From Ignavibacteria bacterium (GTDB taxonomy: Bacteria > Bacteroidota > Ignavibacteria > Kapaibacteriales > UBA4661): a stretch of 64,000 nucleotides of DNA. Position 1 is the stretch's first letter. Each line of letters opens with the position of its first letter. Location of the stretch: the NCBI GenBank assembly GCA_013298775.1, contig JAAFIV010000017.1:29813-93812 (forward strand), given 5' to 3'. The notes beneath the pieces were generated by a model that saw only the letters and a program-made list of their open reading frames with translations, searched no databases and was not told the DNA's origin. The translations under genes and the position numbers were made by a program. Shown here in pieces: positions 28,392-37,834 of this stretch.

Positions 28392-28553
28392 TTACGCTTG
28401 TTTTTTCTCATCTTCCTCAACGGTCGCTGCTTTCTTGAACTCCTTTACGCCAGAGCCGAGACCTTTCATCAGGTCGGGAATCTTTTTCGCGCCGAAAAGA
28501 AGCACAAGCACAACAGCAATAATGAGGATTTCAGGTGTTCCTAAGCCAAACAT
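28392..28553 (-). CDS. tatA: TatA/E twin-arginine translocase subunit (53 residues)
   Basis: This short gene encodes [20 protein letters not shown], the hinge [15 protein letters not shown], an amphipathic VKEFKKAA and an acidic end (VEEDEKKQA). That is the full TatA pattern: N-terminal helix, Phe-Gly hinge and amphipathic helix. TatA oligomers form the protein-conducting part of the Tat translocon. The start ATG (28551-28553) and TAA stop (28392-28394) were read directly from the sequence. It lies between recA and tatB on the same strand. Confidence 0.93.
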   Translation of the reverse strand: MFGLGTPEILIIAVVLVLLFGAKKIPDLMKGLGSGVKEFKKAATVEEDEKKQA

Positions 28554-28613
28554 AGTAGTATTCTAAAAAGTGAAAAAAGTGTTTCTGGGAAAATATCACC
28601 AAGCGTGGAAAAG

Positions 28614-29723
28614 TTACGCTTCTGCTTCCTCTGCCGCAGCATTCGCGGGTGTTTTGTCGGGTGCTGCGCCCGTGGCGAGACGCGCTTTTACGTCGCCTTC
28701 GAGATTGGCAAGAAGTTTTGGATTTTCCTTCAAAATCGCTCGCATTGCATCGCGTCCTTGTGTCCGCTCATCGCGGTAGCTAAACCATGAGCCGCTTTTG
28801 GCAATAATTTTGTATTCGAGCGCGAGGTCAATCATATCGCCGAGTTTGGAGATGCCTTCATTGTACATAATGTCGAATTCAACTTCCTTGAATGGCGGTG
28901 AAACCTTGTTTTTCACCACTTTCACCTTCACGCGATTGCCCACCGTTTGGTCGCCTTCTTTGATAACTTCTTTGCGGCGAATGTCCATACGCACCGAAGC
29001 ATAGAATTTAAGCGCGTTTCCGCCCGTTGTAACTTCGGGATTGCCATAGACAACACCAATCTTCGAGCGCAATTGATTCGTGAAAATAACCGTCGTTCTG
29101 GAGAGACCAATCGCAGCGTTCAGCTTGCGCATTGCTTGCGACATCAGGCGTGCGTGCGAACCCATCTGCGCGTCGCCCATATCACCTTCAATTTCCACAC
29201 GCGGCGTAAGCGCGGCAACCGAATCAATCACCACCACATCAATCGCATTCGAGCGTACGAGCGTTTCGACGATTTCCAATGCTTGCTCACCAAACTCTGG
29301 TTGTGCAAGCAACAAATTGTTCAAATCCACACCCAAGCGTTTTGCGTATTGCACATCAAGTGCGTGTTCAGTATCAACAAACGCCGCAACACCGCCCGCT
29401 TTCTGCGCTTCCGCGATAACGTGCAAACACACCGTCGTTTTTCCCGACGATTCTGGTCCGTAGATTTCAATAATCCGACCACGCGGCACTCCGCCAATAC
29501 CAATCGCGTTATCCAGCGAAATACAGCCCGTTGAGATACAATCAATAGCATGAACAGTTTTTTCGCTCAGGCGCATAATCGCGCCTTTTCCATGGTCTTT
29601 TTCAATTTGGTCCATTGCCGCTTTGAGTGCCTTATCGCGTGCTTCTTTCATCGCGCCTGATGGTCCAGACGCATCAACTTTTTCTTTTGGTTCTTTTTCT
29701 TTGGGTGCTTTTGCTTCAGCCAT
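28614..29723 (-). CDS. recA: Recombinase RecA
   Basis: The 369-residue product, starting at ATG 29721-29723, has Walker [10 protein letters not shown], the conserved [38 protein letters not shown] (Walker B) and the loop [20 protein letters not shown]. RecA forms filaments on single-stranded DNA for homologous recombination and SOS control. The N-terminus has a Lys/Glu/Pro-rich extension ([15 protein letters not shown]) of about 40 residues, and the C-terminus is Ala/Glu-rich. No LexA box was recognised in the upstream spacer. Confidence 0.98.
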   Translation of the reverse strand: MAEAKAPKEKEPKEKVDASGPSGAMKEARDKALKAAMDQIEKDHGKGAIMRLSEKTVHAIDCISTGCISLDNAIGIGGVPRGRIIEIYGPESSGKTTVCLHVIAEAQKAGGVAAFVDTEHALDVQYAKRLGVDLNNLLLAQPEFGEQALEIVETLVRSNAIDVVVIDSVAALTPRVEIEGDMGDAQMGSHARLMSQAMRKLNAAIGLSRTTVIFTNQLRSKIGVVYGNPEVTTGGNALKFYASVRMDIRRKEVIKEGDQTVGNRVKVKVVKNKVSPPFKEVEFDIMYNEGISKLGDMIDLALEYKIIAKSGSWFSYRDERTQGRDAMRAILKENPKLLANLEGDVKARLATGAAPDKTPANAAAEEAEA

Positions 29724-30273
29724 GGTGGTAAGTGCTTGGAGATTAAACAATATGAATTACGAAGGCATCGAATTTTGTAGGTAATGAGGCTAGGTAATGA
29801 GGCAGTAATTCTTTGGACGCAGATGAAGATGATTGAATGGATAAAGATGATGACAGAACAGTAAACGTCAAGGACAGATTCGGGTGTACGCTCTCACTTT
29901 CATCAACTATCTTTATCAATCCAATCATCTTCATCTGCGTCCCCTCTTTGTTGCCGAGACCTAACCAGTTACCTTTTTGTTTTTGATGCAGACGTAACAC
30001 GCAAGTTAGCATTTGTTTTTTTTTCGGACAAGATTATTCGCGGACAACTTTTCCAGCACAGGCGCGTATAAACGGTAAGCAGCATACATCCAATAAAATC
30101 AGCTTTCATTCGTTTATGAACTTGGGAGAAGTCCGTAAAATATCTTTGCTAAGTAACAGGAAGTCCGTACATTTGTGGCTTGCTATTTTTGCATTAAAAC
30201 TGGATTAACATTTAGCTTTTAATGCGTTATCAATGATGAAAATTTTGTTGAATTGTAGAGTTTCAAACAACCC
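29724..30273. other. 550-base divergent spacer recA/rpoD with inverted repeat
   Basis: A 21-bp perfect inverted repeat (ggacgcagatgaagatgattg, 29815-29835, against its complement ending at 29942) encloses about 83 bases. It resembles family A in size and ends (ggacgcagatg versus ggaacgcggatg). The rpoD side is AT-rich. TATCTTTG at 30141-30148 fits the Bacteroidota -7 consensus TAnnTTTG with a weak TTG 16 bases before it, so it is a tentative rpoD promoter. No gene is visible. Confidence 0.6.
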
Positions 30274-31137
30274 ATGCGCATAACCAAACAGTACACAAAC
30301 CGCGAAAGCCAGTCGCTCGATAAATATTTACAGGAAATCGGGCGCGTAGAACTTTTAACGGGAGATGAAGAAATTGAAATCGCCAAGCAAATAAAACGCG
30401 GTGGCGACGAAGGACAACGAGCAATGGAGCGGCTTACGAAGGCAAACTTACGCTTCGTGGTCTCGGTGGCGAAGCAGTATCAAAATCAAGGTTTGTCGCT
30501 CGGCGACCTTATCAATGAAGGAAACTTAGGCTTAATTAAAGCAGCAAAACGCTTCGATGAAACACGCGGCTTCAAGTTTATTTCTTATGCCGTGTGGTGG
30601 ATTCGGCAATCAATTTTACAGGCTCTTGCCGAGCAATCGCGTATTGTGCGCTTGCCCTTGAACCGCGTTGGTGCATTGAATAAAATTGGTAAGAAATACA
30701 GCGAGATGGAGCAGGCTCTGGAGCGCGAACCCACAAGCGCGGAACTTGCCGACCAATTGGAAATGACGATGTCGGAAGTAACCGATACGATTAAAATTTC
30801 TGGTCGTCACTTGTCTGTTGATGCGCCCTTCAATGATGGTGAAGATAATCGCCTTTTGGACGTACTTCCTAACGACCAGCAACCACCGCCAGACCATGGT
30901 TTGATGGCAGAATCGCTCCGCGTTGAGGTACGACGCGCCCTTTCGACGCTCTCCGAGCGCGAAGCAGAAGTTGTACGCCTTTACTTTGGTTTGGACAACG
31001 AACATTCTCTCACGCTGGAAGAAATCGGTGAACGCTTTAATCTTACGCGCGAGCGTGTGCGTCAAATCAAGGAAAAAGCTATCCGTCGCTTGCGCCATGC
31101 TTCGCGCTCGAAAGCTCTTCGTGCGTACCTTGGGTAA
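30274..31137 (+). CDS. rpoD: Primary sigma factor RpoD/SigA (short Bacteroidota type)
   Basis: This 287-residue protein lacks region 1.1 and starts at region 1.2 ([27 protein letters not shown]). Region 2 contains the long conserved stretch [30 protein letters not shown] and [21 protein letters not shown]. Region 3 is [16 protein letters not shown] and region 4 is [15 protein letters not shown] then [28 protein letters not shown]. This layout is typical of the housekeeping sigma of Bacteroidota/Chlorobiota. It directs RNA polymerase to most promoters. Confidence 0.94.
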   Translation: MRITKQYTNRESQSLDKYLQEIGRVELLTGDEEIEIAKQIKRGGDEGQRAMERLTKANLRFVVSVAKQYQNQGLSLGDLINEGNLGLIKAAKRFDETRGFKFISYAVWWIRQSILQALAEQSRIVRLPLNRVGALNKIGKKYSEMEQALEREPTSAELADQLEMTMSEVTDTIKISGRHLSVDAPFNDGEDNRLLDVLPNDQQPPPDHGLMAESLRVEVRRALSTLSEREAEVVRLYFGLDNEHSLTLEEIGERFNLTRERVRQIKEKAIRRLRHASRSKALRAYLG

Positions 31138-31516
31138 AGGATGAAATATGAAGGTTGAAAATCTGATATTATTCGCTGGAAACAAGTATTGATGAGCCTT
31201 TATGCCATTTCATATTTCAGCATTCATACTTCAACCTTTCCACACGACGACTGGGACAGAGGGCAAAAACGTCCTTGCTTCCCGTTTTCCACTAACATCT
31301 AGGTAACCCCTACTTGCAGACCCGAAATCAAGATTATATCTTGCTTTTCGGGTTTTTTTATTGTGAAAATATGTTGTCGGGTGATTGAGAAATAAATATG
31401 AAGCAGGTTTTTTCTGCCCGCCAATTTTTTCCTTGCACTTTGTCGGAAAAAACAGCATTTTCTTACCGTTATTTCGACAGAGAAACCCCGCATCAGTACA
31501 ACCTTCATAGAGCAGA
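31138..31516. other. 379-base spacer rpoD/ptsI with remnant repeats
   Basis: Bases 31138-31245 hold atgaaatatgaaggttgaa and the facing ttcatatttcag...cttcaaccttt, a loose inverted repeat, plus aacaagtattgatgag, a word also found at 24.0 and 51.15 kb. The terminator at 31320-31359 follows. The rest, up to the ptsI start, is AT-rich and probably carries its promoter. Confidence 0.55.
31320..31359 (+). terminator. Intrinsic terminator after rpoD
   Basis: Acccgaaa (31320-31327) pairs with tttcgggt (31346-31353), and caaga pairs with tcttg inside. A run of seven T follows directly. Confidence 0.85.
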
Positions 31517-33373
31517 ATGACGCATTCTTCCTTTCAACAACACTCGCATTCTTTGTCAAACGATGGCGACAGCACAGACGCTCTCGAACAAGGTGCTGTG
31601 CCAGATTCCGACGAGCCACCACCTGCATCCGCGTATTCTGCAAACGCAAACAAAAGAGAAAAACACCGCAAAGAGAAACGATTCAAGGGTATTCCCGCAT
31701 CATCGGGGATTGTGATTGGTAAAGCAGTTATTCTTGCAACCGAAGCTATTGCCATTAAAGACACGCTCATTCCTGAAGACCGCATAGATGCTGAGATTGA
31801 GCGATTTGCTCATGCCGTACAAGAATGCACCCACGAGCTACACCGTATTGTTACAATGGCAAATGACGAAGCCCCCGTTGCAGCACCAATTCTCGAAGCA
31901 CAGCTCTTTATCTTAAACGACCCCACTATTGCTGAAATGATTGCGGGACGCATCCGCAAGTGCTACCATGCCGAAAGCGCGGTACAGGAGGTGTTCGACA
32001 GCCAGCAAGCAATTCTGCGCCATGCAAGCGATTCCTACCTCCGCGAGCGAGCAGTGGACTTGGACAATGTAAAACAACGGCTGCTCAATTTCCTCACGGG
32101 ACGCAATACCGTTACCACCACGCAGCCAGAAGGCATCGTGATTACCGAATCGCTTACGCCATCCGACGTGATGCTGTTTCGTAAAAGCGGCATGACGGCG
32201 TTTGGTACGGAAACAAGCGGTATCACCTCGCACGCAGCGATTTTAGCCCGCTCGCTCGGCATTCCGTCGGTGGTGGGTTTGGCGAATATTTGCAAGCGCA
32301 TTTCCACAGGAAGCACGGTAATTATTGATGGATATGCGGGGATTATCATCGCAAACCCGCTTCCCGACACAATTTCTCGCTACGAGCAGCGTGTGGAAGA
32401 TTTGGAACATCACGCCCGCAAACTCGGCAAACTCGCGCACCTGCCTTCCCAAACCAGCGACGGACGCAAAGTCCACCTTTTTGCCAATGCCGATACGCCC
32501 GAAGAGATAGAATTAGCGCGAGCTTCTGGCGCGGAAGGTGTTGGGCTGATTCGTACAGAATTGCAGATTTTAACGCATAATTTTGTTCCCGATGAGGACG
32601 AGCAAACAACGTTCTACAAAGAGCTTGCCGAACGCGCCTATCCGCTTCCCATCACGCTTCGTGCCTTCGATATTGGCAGCGATAAATCCTTTGGCTTAAT
32701 TGCCAATGAGCCAAATCCCGCACTAGGACTGCGTGGACTGCGCTTTTTGCTCAAAAATAAAGCCGTGTTTATGGCACAACTCCGCGCTATTCTCCGCGCT
32801 TCGTGCCATCGCAACGTGCGCCTGATGTTGCCGATGATTACGACGGTGCAGGAGTTTCAGAAATCCTTGCAATGGGTGGAAGAATGTAAAGCGAAATTGA
32901 AGGAAAACGGAGAAGAATTCGATGCGCAAATGCCCGTCGGTGCAATGATTGAAACACCCGCAGCCGCGCTCATCGCCCGCGAACTCGGCGCACTTGCGGA
33001 CTTTTTTAGCATCGGCACCAACGACCTCACACAATACACGCTTGCCACCGACCGCATGAATGCTAGCACGACACAGATTTATGACACCTTCCATCCTGCT
33101 ATTTTGCGCCTCTTGAAAATGATTGTGGATGCGGCGCATTTCAACAACATTCCCGTTGCTGTGTGCGGTGAATTTGCCAGCCACGCCGCCGCGACCGAGC
33201 TGCTTATCGGCTTGGGAATTGAGGAATTAAGCGTCGCGCCGAGTTCGCTTCTGGAAGTGAAAAAGCGTGTTCGCAAGGCTGTTTTTTCTCAAACAAAGCA
33301 GCTTGCAGGGGAATCGCTGCATTGTAGCACTGGCTCGGAAGTGCGGAAATTCCTCACTTCGGGAACGAATTAG
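31517..33373 (+). CDS. ptsI: Phosphoenolpyruvate-protein phosphotransferase (PTS Enzyme I)
   Basis: Enzyme I takes phosphate from PEP and passes it to HPr. The 618-residue protein has a ~57-residue low-complexity N-terminal extension, then the start of the EI fold (FKGIPASSGIVIGKAVIL). The phospho-histidine is H239 in TETSGITSHAAILARSLG, and the PEP-binding barrel includes EGVGLIRTELQIL, IGSDKSFG, RGLRFLL and FFSIGTNDLTQYTLATDR. The active-site Cys lies in VAVCGEFASH. No HPr or EII gene is in the window, so it may serve a regulatory or incomplete PTS. Confidence 0.94.
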   Translation: MTHSSFQQHSHSLSNDGDSTDALEQGAVPDSDEPPPASAYSANANKREKHRKEKRFKGIPASSGIVIGKAVILATEAIAIKDTLIPEDRIDAEIERFAHAVQECTHELHRIVTMANDEAPVAAPILEAQLFILNDPTIAEMIAGRIRKCYHAESAVQEVFDSQQAILRHASDSYLRERAVDLDNVKQRLLNFLTGRNTVTTTQPEGIVITESLTPSDVMLFRKSGMTAFGTETSGITSHAAILARSLGIPSVVGLANICKRISTGSTVIIDGYAGIIIANPLPDTISRYEQRVEDLEHHARKLGKLAHLPSQTSDGRKVHLFANADTPEEIELARASGAEGVGLIRTELQILTHNFVPDEDEQTTFYKELAERAYPLPITLRAFDIGSDKSFGLIANEPNPALGLRGLRFLLKNKAVFMAQLRAILRASCHRNVRLMLPMITTVQEFQKSLQWVEECKAKLKENGEEFDAQMPVGAMIETPAAALIARELGALADFFSIGTNDLTQYTLATDRMNASTTQIYDTFHPAILRLLKMIVDAAHFNNIPVAVCGEFASHAAATELLIGLGIEELSVAPSSLLEVKKRVRKAVFSQTKQLAGESLHCSTGSEVRKFLTSGTN

Positions 33374-33585
33374 GGCTAAACCCAAGATTCTACCATTTCT
33401 GCAACCATTTCTGCATTTTTGCGTTTACTGCTGTCGTAGGGGAGCAGAAAGTGGGGGAAATTTGCCCAAAAGTAAATAGCCCAAACACCGCAATAAACCT
33501 CAACAATTACCTTCTTTTCTCATTTTTTGAAAGTGTGTGTTGTATGTTTTTTTCGTCGTCGTTATCCTTGTTTTCTCCTTCATCA

Positions 33586-34740
33586 ATGCGCTCAACTGCG
33601 CTCCGCTTGGCACTTGTAGCAGTTATGGGTATGGCGGCAAGCCATTCTTCGAGTATTGCACAAGAGCAATATCGCCTCACAGCACCGCCAAGTGGCAACA
33701 ATCAACGCGCTTCGGTTACGCAGTACATTGGTTTGGTAAAAATTACAGTGGATTACAATAGCCCAAATGTTACGAGTCCGCAAGGGCAAGACCGGACGGG
33801 AAAAATCTGGGGACAGCTTATTCCCTACGGTTTGGGGGATTCAGATTTTGGTTTGCTCCAAAAAATGCCATGGCGAGCGGGCGCGAATGAAAACACCGCG
33901 ATTTCCTTTTCGCACGATGTGGTAATTGAAGGACAAAAGCTCCCCGCAGGACGCTACGGCTTCCACACGATTCCAGGCGCGGACGAGTGGACGCTGATTT
34001 TCTCGAAAGTGTCAACGGCGTGGGGAAGCTATTTCTACCGCGAAGCAGACGACGCGCTGCGTGTACGGGTGAAGCCGCAAAAAAGCGAGTTTAACCAATG
34101 GCTCACCTACGAGTTCCCCGTGCGCAAGCCGAATTCCGCCGTGTGTGCGCTCTTGTGGGAAAATTTAAAAGTTCCGTTTACAATTGATGTTCCAAACATT
34201 AACGACTACTACGTTGCTGAAATGCGCAAGGAACTCATTACCGATATTGGATTTTCATGGCAGAATTGGAATCAAGCAGCGCAGTTTTGTGTGCAAAATA
34301 CCATCAACCTTGAAGAAGCATTGCGCTGGGCGGATTATGCTGTGAGTGGCAATTTTATCGGCGAAGGAAATTTCACAACCTTTAGTACAAAATCGCAAGT
34401 TCTTTTTGCCCTGAAACGCACTGCTCAAGCGGATTCCATGATGAATCTTGCCGTGAATCACCCCACCGCCACCGTGATGGATATTCACACAACCGCTCGC
34501 AGTTTGCAAACACAAGGCAGGAAACAAGACGCACTCAAGCTGTTTGAATTGAACGTGAAAAAGAATCCAACCGCTTGGGTGGCGCATTGGGGCTTGGCGC
34601 GTGGCTACTCGGCACTCGGCGAGTATGGAAAAGCTCTCGCTTCGGCGCAAAAGGCGTTGTCGCTTAATCCCGACGAAAGCAATAAAAAGAATATCCAAAG
34701 CGGAATTGAGAAATTGAAAGCAAATAAAGATGTGAATTGA
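33586..34740 (+). CDS. Exported DUF2911 protein with TPR-like C-terminus
   Basis: The start at ATG 33586 gives a 384-residue protein with a signal peptide (MRSTALRLALVAVMGMAAS, then SIAQ). DUF2911 covers about residues 27-190 (YIGLVKITVDYNSPNV, GRTGKIWGQLIPYG-like, LPAGRYGFHTIPG, EWTLIFSKVSTAWGSY). The C-terminal part has tetratricopeptide-like repeats (ALKLFELNVKKNPTAWVAHWGLARGYSALGEYGKAL). DUF2911 proteins are common secreted proteins of Bacteroidota with no known activity. The frame is open from 33451, but those residues are not protein-like. Confidence 0.87.
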   Translation: MRSTALRLALVAVMGMAASHSSSIAQEQYRLTAPPSGNNQRASVTQYIGLVKITVDYNSPNVTSPQGQDRTGKIWGQLIPYGLGDSDFGLLQKMPWRAGANENTAISFSHDVVIEGQKLPAGRYGFHTIPGADEWTLIFSKVSTAWGSYFYREADDALRVRVKPQKSEFNQWLTYEFPVRKPNSAVCALLWENLKVPFTIDVPNINDYYVAEMRKELITDIGFSWQNWNQAAQFCVQNTINLEEALRWADYAVSGNFIGEGNFTTFSTKSQVLFALKRTAQADSMMNLAVNHPTATVMDIHTTARSLQTQGRKQDALKLFELNVKKNPTAWVAHWGLARGYSALGEYGKALASAQKALSLNPDESNKKNIQSGIEKLKANKDVN

Positions 34741-34767
34741 TTGATTCATTCACAATAATAATCTTCC

Positions 34768-34806
34768 AAAAGCCGCTTCAATACTACAATTGATGCGGCT
34801 TTTTTT
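34768..34806 (+). terminator. Intrinsic terminator after DUF2911 gene
   Basis: Aaaagccgc pairs with gcggctttt, with ttcaat/attga pairing inside, followed by a T-run. The stem shares the word agccgc(a/t)tcaatac with the terminator at 36152, so the same terminator module recurs. Confidence 0.85.
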
Positions 34807-35205
34807 ATGCGTTTCCTTGCTCTTGCAATAAAAGCCATCCTTTTACGCCTACCGAATAAGGGGTATGTTTTCTGCCTTTCGACACCGAAAAAAGGCGAGG
34901 AAAATCATTGAAAAAAGTGTAATTTTGTCGGCTTGTTTGAAATTGTTGTGTAAAAATCACACTCATTCTACAAGCGCAGTTCCTTGAAGAACACTCTTTC
35001 CGGCATGGAAAGGACTTTCGCATCAGCCTTACTCGTGGGCGCGGCTTCGCTTTTTGGCTCGTGTTGGACGGAATGCTTTGCTCTGCAAAGCGACACGGTT
35101 CGGGAAGCGCAGCAAGATGCTGCCACTAGTTGAATGCTTTTGCGAAAGCCCTCCTTGTATTTCAATTCTAACTGTTTTGTTGTACTTTTTTCGAGGTGGG
35201 GCTTT
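34807..35205. other. 399-base spacer upstream of desaturase
   Basis: Apart from one possible small lipoprotein frame (35006-35134) I see no gene. The first part (34807-34990) is AT-rich without strong structure. The stretch 35130-35205 must carry the desaturase leader, with gaggtgg at 35193-35199 as its ribosome-binding site. Confidence 0.5.
35006..35134 (+). CDS. Possible small lipoprotein (42 residues)
   Basis: The frame ATG 35006 to TGA 35132-35134 reads MERTFASALLVGAASLFGSC then WTECFALQSDTVREAQQ. A basic residue, a hydrophobic stretch and LFGSC resemble a lipobox with Cys20. It would be an outer or inner membrane lipoprotein of 23 mature residues. There is no clear ribosome-binding site and no family is recognised, so chance is quite possible. 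Confidence 0.3.
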
Positions 35206-36129
35206 ATGGCAAAACCATATTCGGCTTCCTATTACTTCCGACCGCATACCTGGCCCTTTTGGGCATTGCATGTTGCGTGTGTGGGAGCGTTTTTTGTAGA
35301 GTTTTCGTGGTGGTATGTGGCATTGGCATTTGTTGGCTATGCTGCGCGAATGTTTGGCGTTACGGGCGGCTATCACCGCTATTTCTCGCATCGTACATAT
35401 TCGACCAGCCGCGTGTTTCAGTTTTTGATAGCATTCTTGGCAATGTGTTCGGCGCAAAAAGGCGTGATTTGGTGGGCATCGCACCACCGTCATCACCACG
35501 CGCATTCCGACCAAGAAGGCGATGTACACTCGCCGCAAGATGGCTTCTGGTGGTCGCATGTGGGTTGGATTCTCTCCAACGACCACGAGCAAACCGAAGA
35601 ACGCTACGTGCGAGATTTAATGCGCTTCCCAGAGCTTGTTTGGATGGATAAATACTTCCTTGTTCCGCCAACAATCTGGGGAATTGGTATGTTCCTCATC
35701 GCAGGACTTCCAGGCTTAATTTGGGGCTTGTGCATTAGTACCGTTTTGCTTTGGCATGGCACGTTTACTATCAACTCGCTCTCGCACGTCTGGGGCAAAG
35801 TCCGCTATGCAACGACCGACACGAGCCGCAACAATTTCTGGCTCGCAATCATTACGCTTGGCGAAGGCTGGCACAACAACCACCACCGCTTTCAATCCTC
35901 AGCCCGCAACGGCTTTTTCTGGTGGGAATTAGACATTACCTACTACACACTCAAGTTCTTTTCATTTTTTGGCTTGGTGTGGGATTTGCGCCCCGTTCCC
36001 GCGCATTTGCTGGATTCGCACAATGATTCGTGGGTGAAAAATCAGCAAGACTACACCATGTTTTCTCGCAAGAATGGTGAAGCAACAACGGCAACACAAA
36101 CAGAAAAATTCGCCGAAGAAATGATGTGA
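35206..36129 (+). CDS. Acyl-CoA/fatty-acid delta-9-type desaturase
   Basis: The 307-residue protein has the three histidine boxes of membrane desaturases: HRYFSHRTY (near 60), HHRHHHAHSDQEGDVHSP (near 97) and HNNHHRF (near 227). These bind the di-iron centre. Four membrane helices flank them. It introduces a double bond into fatty acyl chains and so tunes membrane fluidity. The ATG at 35206 is chosen because gaggtgg stands 6 bases before it and the family N-terminus begins there. A terminator follows. Confidence 0.94.
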   Translation: MAKPYSASYYFRPHTWPFWALHVACVGAFFVEFSWWYVALAFVGYAARMFGVTGGYHRYFSHRTYSTSRVFQFLIAFLAMCSAQKGVIWWASHHRHHHAHSDQEGDVHSPQDGFWWSHVGWILSNDHEQTEERYVRDLMRFPELVWMDKYFLVPPTIWGIGMFLIAGLPGLIWGLCISTVLLWHGTFTINSLSHVWGKVRYATTDTSRNNFWLAIITLGEGWHNNHHRFQSSARNGFFWWELDITYYTLKFFSFFGLVWDLRPVPAHLLDSHNDSWVKNQQDYTMFSRKNGEATTATQTEKFAEEMM

Positions 36130-36151
36130 TTTTTCTTGATGTAATGTTTTC

Positions 36152-36190
36152 AAAGCCGCATCAATACTTCATTGGTGCGGCTTTTATTTT
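36152..36190 (+). terminator. Intrinsic terminator after desaturase gene
   Basis: A 14-bp stem (36152-36165 with 36171-36184, one G-U pair) is followed by T-rich sequence. It is nearly the same sequence as the stem at 34768, and aagtattgatg-type remnants of it occur at 24.0, 31.18 and 51.15 kb. Confidence 0.85.
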
Positions 36191-36216
36191 TCAACTTTTT
36201 TAGGGAAAGAAGCGTA

Positions 36217-36840
36217 ATGTACATTCCTGAACAATTCCGCATCACCGACGATGTGATTATTAATGAGTTTATGATGGCAAATAATTTTGCCACTGTTATC
36301 ACCGCCGATGCAGATTCTACGCCTATTGCATCGCATTTACCGCTCATTCTTCATGCCAGCCAAGCGCATGAGCGCACACTACACGGACACGTTGCGCGAG
36401 CAAACACGCACTGGAAACTCTTTGAGCAAGGACGCACAACGCTCGTAATTTTTCAAGGAGCGCACAGCTACGTCTCTCCGCGCTGGTACAATCACGAAAA
36501 CGTGCCGACATGGAATTATCTCACCGTTCATGCCTATTGCAAACCCCGCATCTTTACTCAGCGCGGCGAACTTTTGGCAAATGTAGAGCAACTCACAACA
36601 ACGTACGAAGTTCCTGAAGAATATAGCGTTCAGAGGCTTTCGCCACAATTATTAGAAAAGGAATTACGTGGTATTGTTGGCTTCGAGCTTGTTGTGGAGC
36701 GCGTCGAAGCGAAGTTCAAAATTAGTCAGAACCGAGATGCAGAAAGCCACGCCAACATCATTGCACACTTGGAAGCCTCACAGGACATGAATGAACAAGG
36801 CGTTGCTGCTGCAATGAAGCTCCACAGCCCGCACGGGTAG
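36217..36840 (+). CDS. PaiB-like FMN-binding protein
   Basis: This 207-residue protein starts MYIPEQFRITDD and shows ATVITADADSTPIASHLPLIL, LHGHVARANTHW, IFQGAHSYVSPRWY, VPTWNYLTVHAYCKPRI and LRGIVGFELVVERVEAKFKISQNR, the whole of the PaiB/FMN-binding split-barrel family. Bacillus PaiB is described as a negative regulator of sporulation and protease genes, but an enzymatic flavin role is as likely. The ATG at 36217 fits the family. The frame opens earlier within the terminator. Confidence 0.92.
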   Translation: MYIPEQFRITDDVIINEFMMANNFATVITADADSTPIASHLPLILHASQAHERTLHGHVARANTHWKLFEQGRTTLVIFQGAHSYVSPRWYNHENVPTWNYLTVHAYCKPRIFTQRGELLANVEQLTTTYEVPEEYSVQRLSPQLLEKELRGIVGFELVVERVEAKFKISQNRDAESHANIIAHLEASQDMNEQGVAAAMKLHSPHG

Positions 36841-36860
36841 GAACGGATGAAGGGAATTTG

Positions 36861-36996
36861 GTCTGGTCATTCCGTCGGGCGGCTGAGGAGTGCTGATACG
36901 CTGCCGTCCGGCGGGTTCTTCGGCACTAAAGAACTCGCCAGACCGCTACTGTGCTTGTGATAACAGCCGCCCGACGAGATAGCACCTGCCAGTTAC
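36861..36996. repeat. Family C repeat, copy 1
   Basis: Cgtcgggcggctgaggag...gctgccgtccggcggg is followed by ctgtgcttgtgataacagccgcccgacgag, so the ends (cgtcgggcggct / agccgcccgacg) are inverted. The same order of words occurs at 61793-61935. Nothing in 36841-37030 looks coding. Confidence 0.85.
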
Positions 36997-37030
36997 ATCT
37001 AAAGTATGAAACTAGAAAATCGCATAAACT

Positions 37031-37831
37031 ATGATACCTTCTCAGCAAGAATTCACCGCGCAAGTACGCATTGAACGACCGCATATTTTCCCGCCAAATG
37101 TCATTGCGGGCGTAACCGAGCGCAATGTAGAACTTTTTCCGCTCACAGGCTTTTCGCTCTTGAAAGCGCAGATTTTGAGCGTGGACGAAGTAGAGCAGCA
37201 CCGCATTTTATTTGCCAATTATCTCGGCGTGGAGCGAGAAACGGTGCGCTTTCAGCAGCAGGTGCATGGCGATTATATTCGCGAGGCGTTGCTGGACGAC
37301 CCTACGCACGAGCCGTTTATTGAATCGGATGGATTGATGTATTGTGTACAAGAAAATTCTCCTCAAACACCTGATTTGACGCTCTGTGCAGGCATTGCCG
37401 ATTGCGCAGCAGTTCTGCTCTACGACCCTCAACATGCAGCGATTGCGGCAATTCACTCTGGCTGGCGCGGCACGGCGGCAAATATTGTGCAAAAAGGTAT
37501 TCAAAAAATGCACGAGCAGTACGGCACAGAACCCTCTTCGTTGCTTGCATACATCTCGCCCTGCGCTTCGGGAAAATGCTACATTGTGCGAGAAGATGTT
37601 GCAAAAGAATTTGATTTCCGCACGCCAGAGATTCAGCGCGTGAATGCGGAAGAATTCTTGTTTGATAATCGTGTGAAGATTCTTCATCAACTTGTTGCTG
37701 CAGGCGTGAAGCGCAGGAAAATCGAGCTTTCGCAGGGCTGCACGATGACGAACACGTGCTATCACTCGCATAGGCGGGATGGCGCGGCGGCAGGGCGCAT
37801 GGTTGCTTTTATTGGTCTTAAACATGGATGA
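37031..37831 (+). CDS. pgeF: Purine nucleoside phosphorylase/laccase-domain protein (YfiH/PgeF family)
   Basis: The 266-residue product has the family metal site residues in FQQQVHGDYI, the Cys of TLCAGIADCAAVLLYDPQ and HSGWRGTAANIV, plus SPCASGKCYIVREDV and the C-terminal GCTMTNTCYHSHRRDGAAAGRM. These proteins were called multicopper oxidases (laccase domain) but members act on purine nucleosides or edit peptidoglycan precursors. The ATG at 37031 fits the start. It converges on the GT2 gene with only 3 bases between. Confidence 0.92.
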   Translation: MIPSQQEFTAQVRIERPHIFPPNVIAGVTERNVELFPLTGFSLLKAQILSVDEVEQHRILFANYLGVERETVRFQQQVHGDYIREALLDDPTHEPFIESDGLMYCVQENSPQTPDLTLCAGIADCAAVLLYDPQHAAIAAIHSGWRGTAANIVQKGIQKMHEQYGTEPSSLLAYISPCASGKCYIVREDVAKEFDFRTPEIQRVNAEEFLFDNRVKILHQLVAAGVKRRKIELSQGCTMTNTCYHSHRRDGAAAGRMVAFIGLKHG

Positions 37832-37834
37832 GGC

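Noticed and set aside
29724..30273. Small RNA or riboswitch in the recA/rpoD spacer
   Set aside because: The only strong structure is a long inverted repeat with an 83-base unconserved loop, better explained as a dispersed palindrome.
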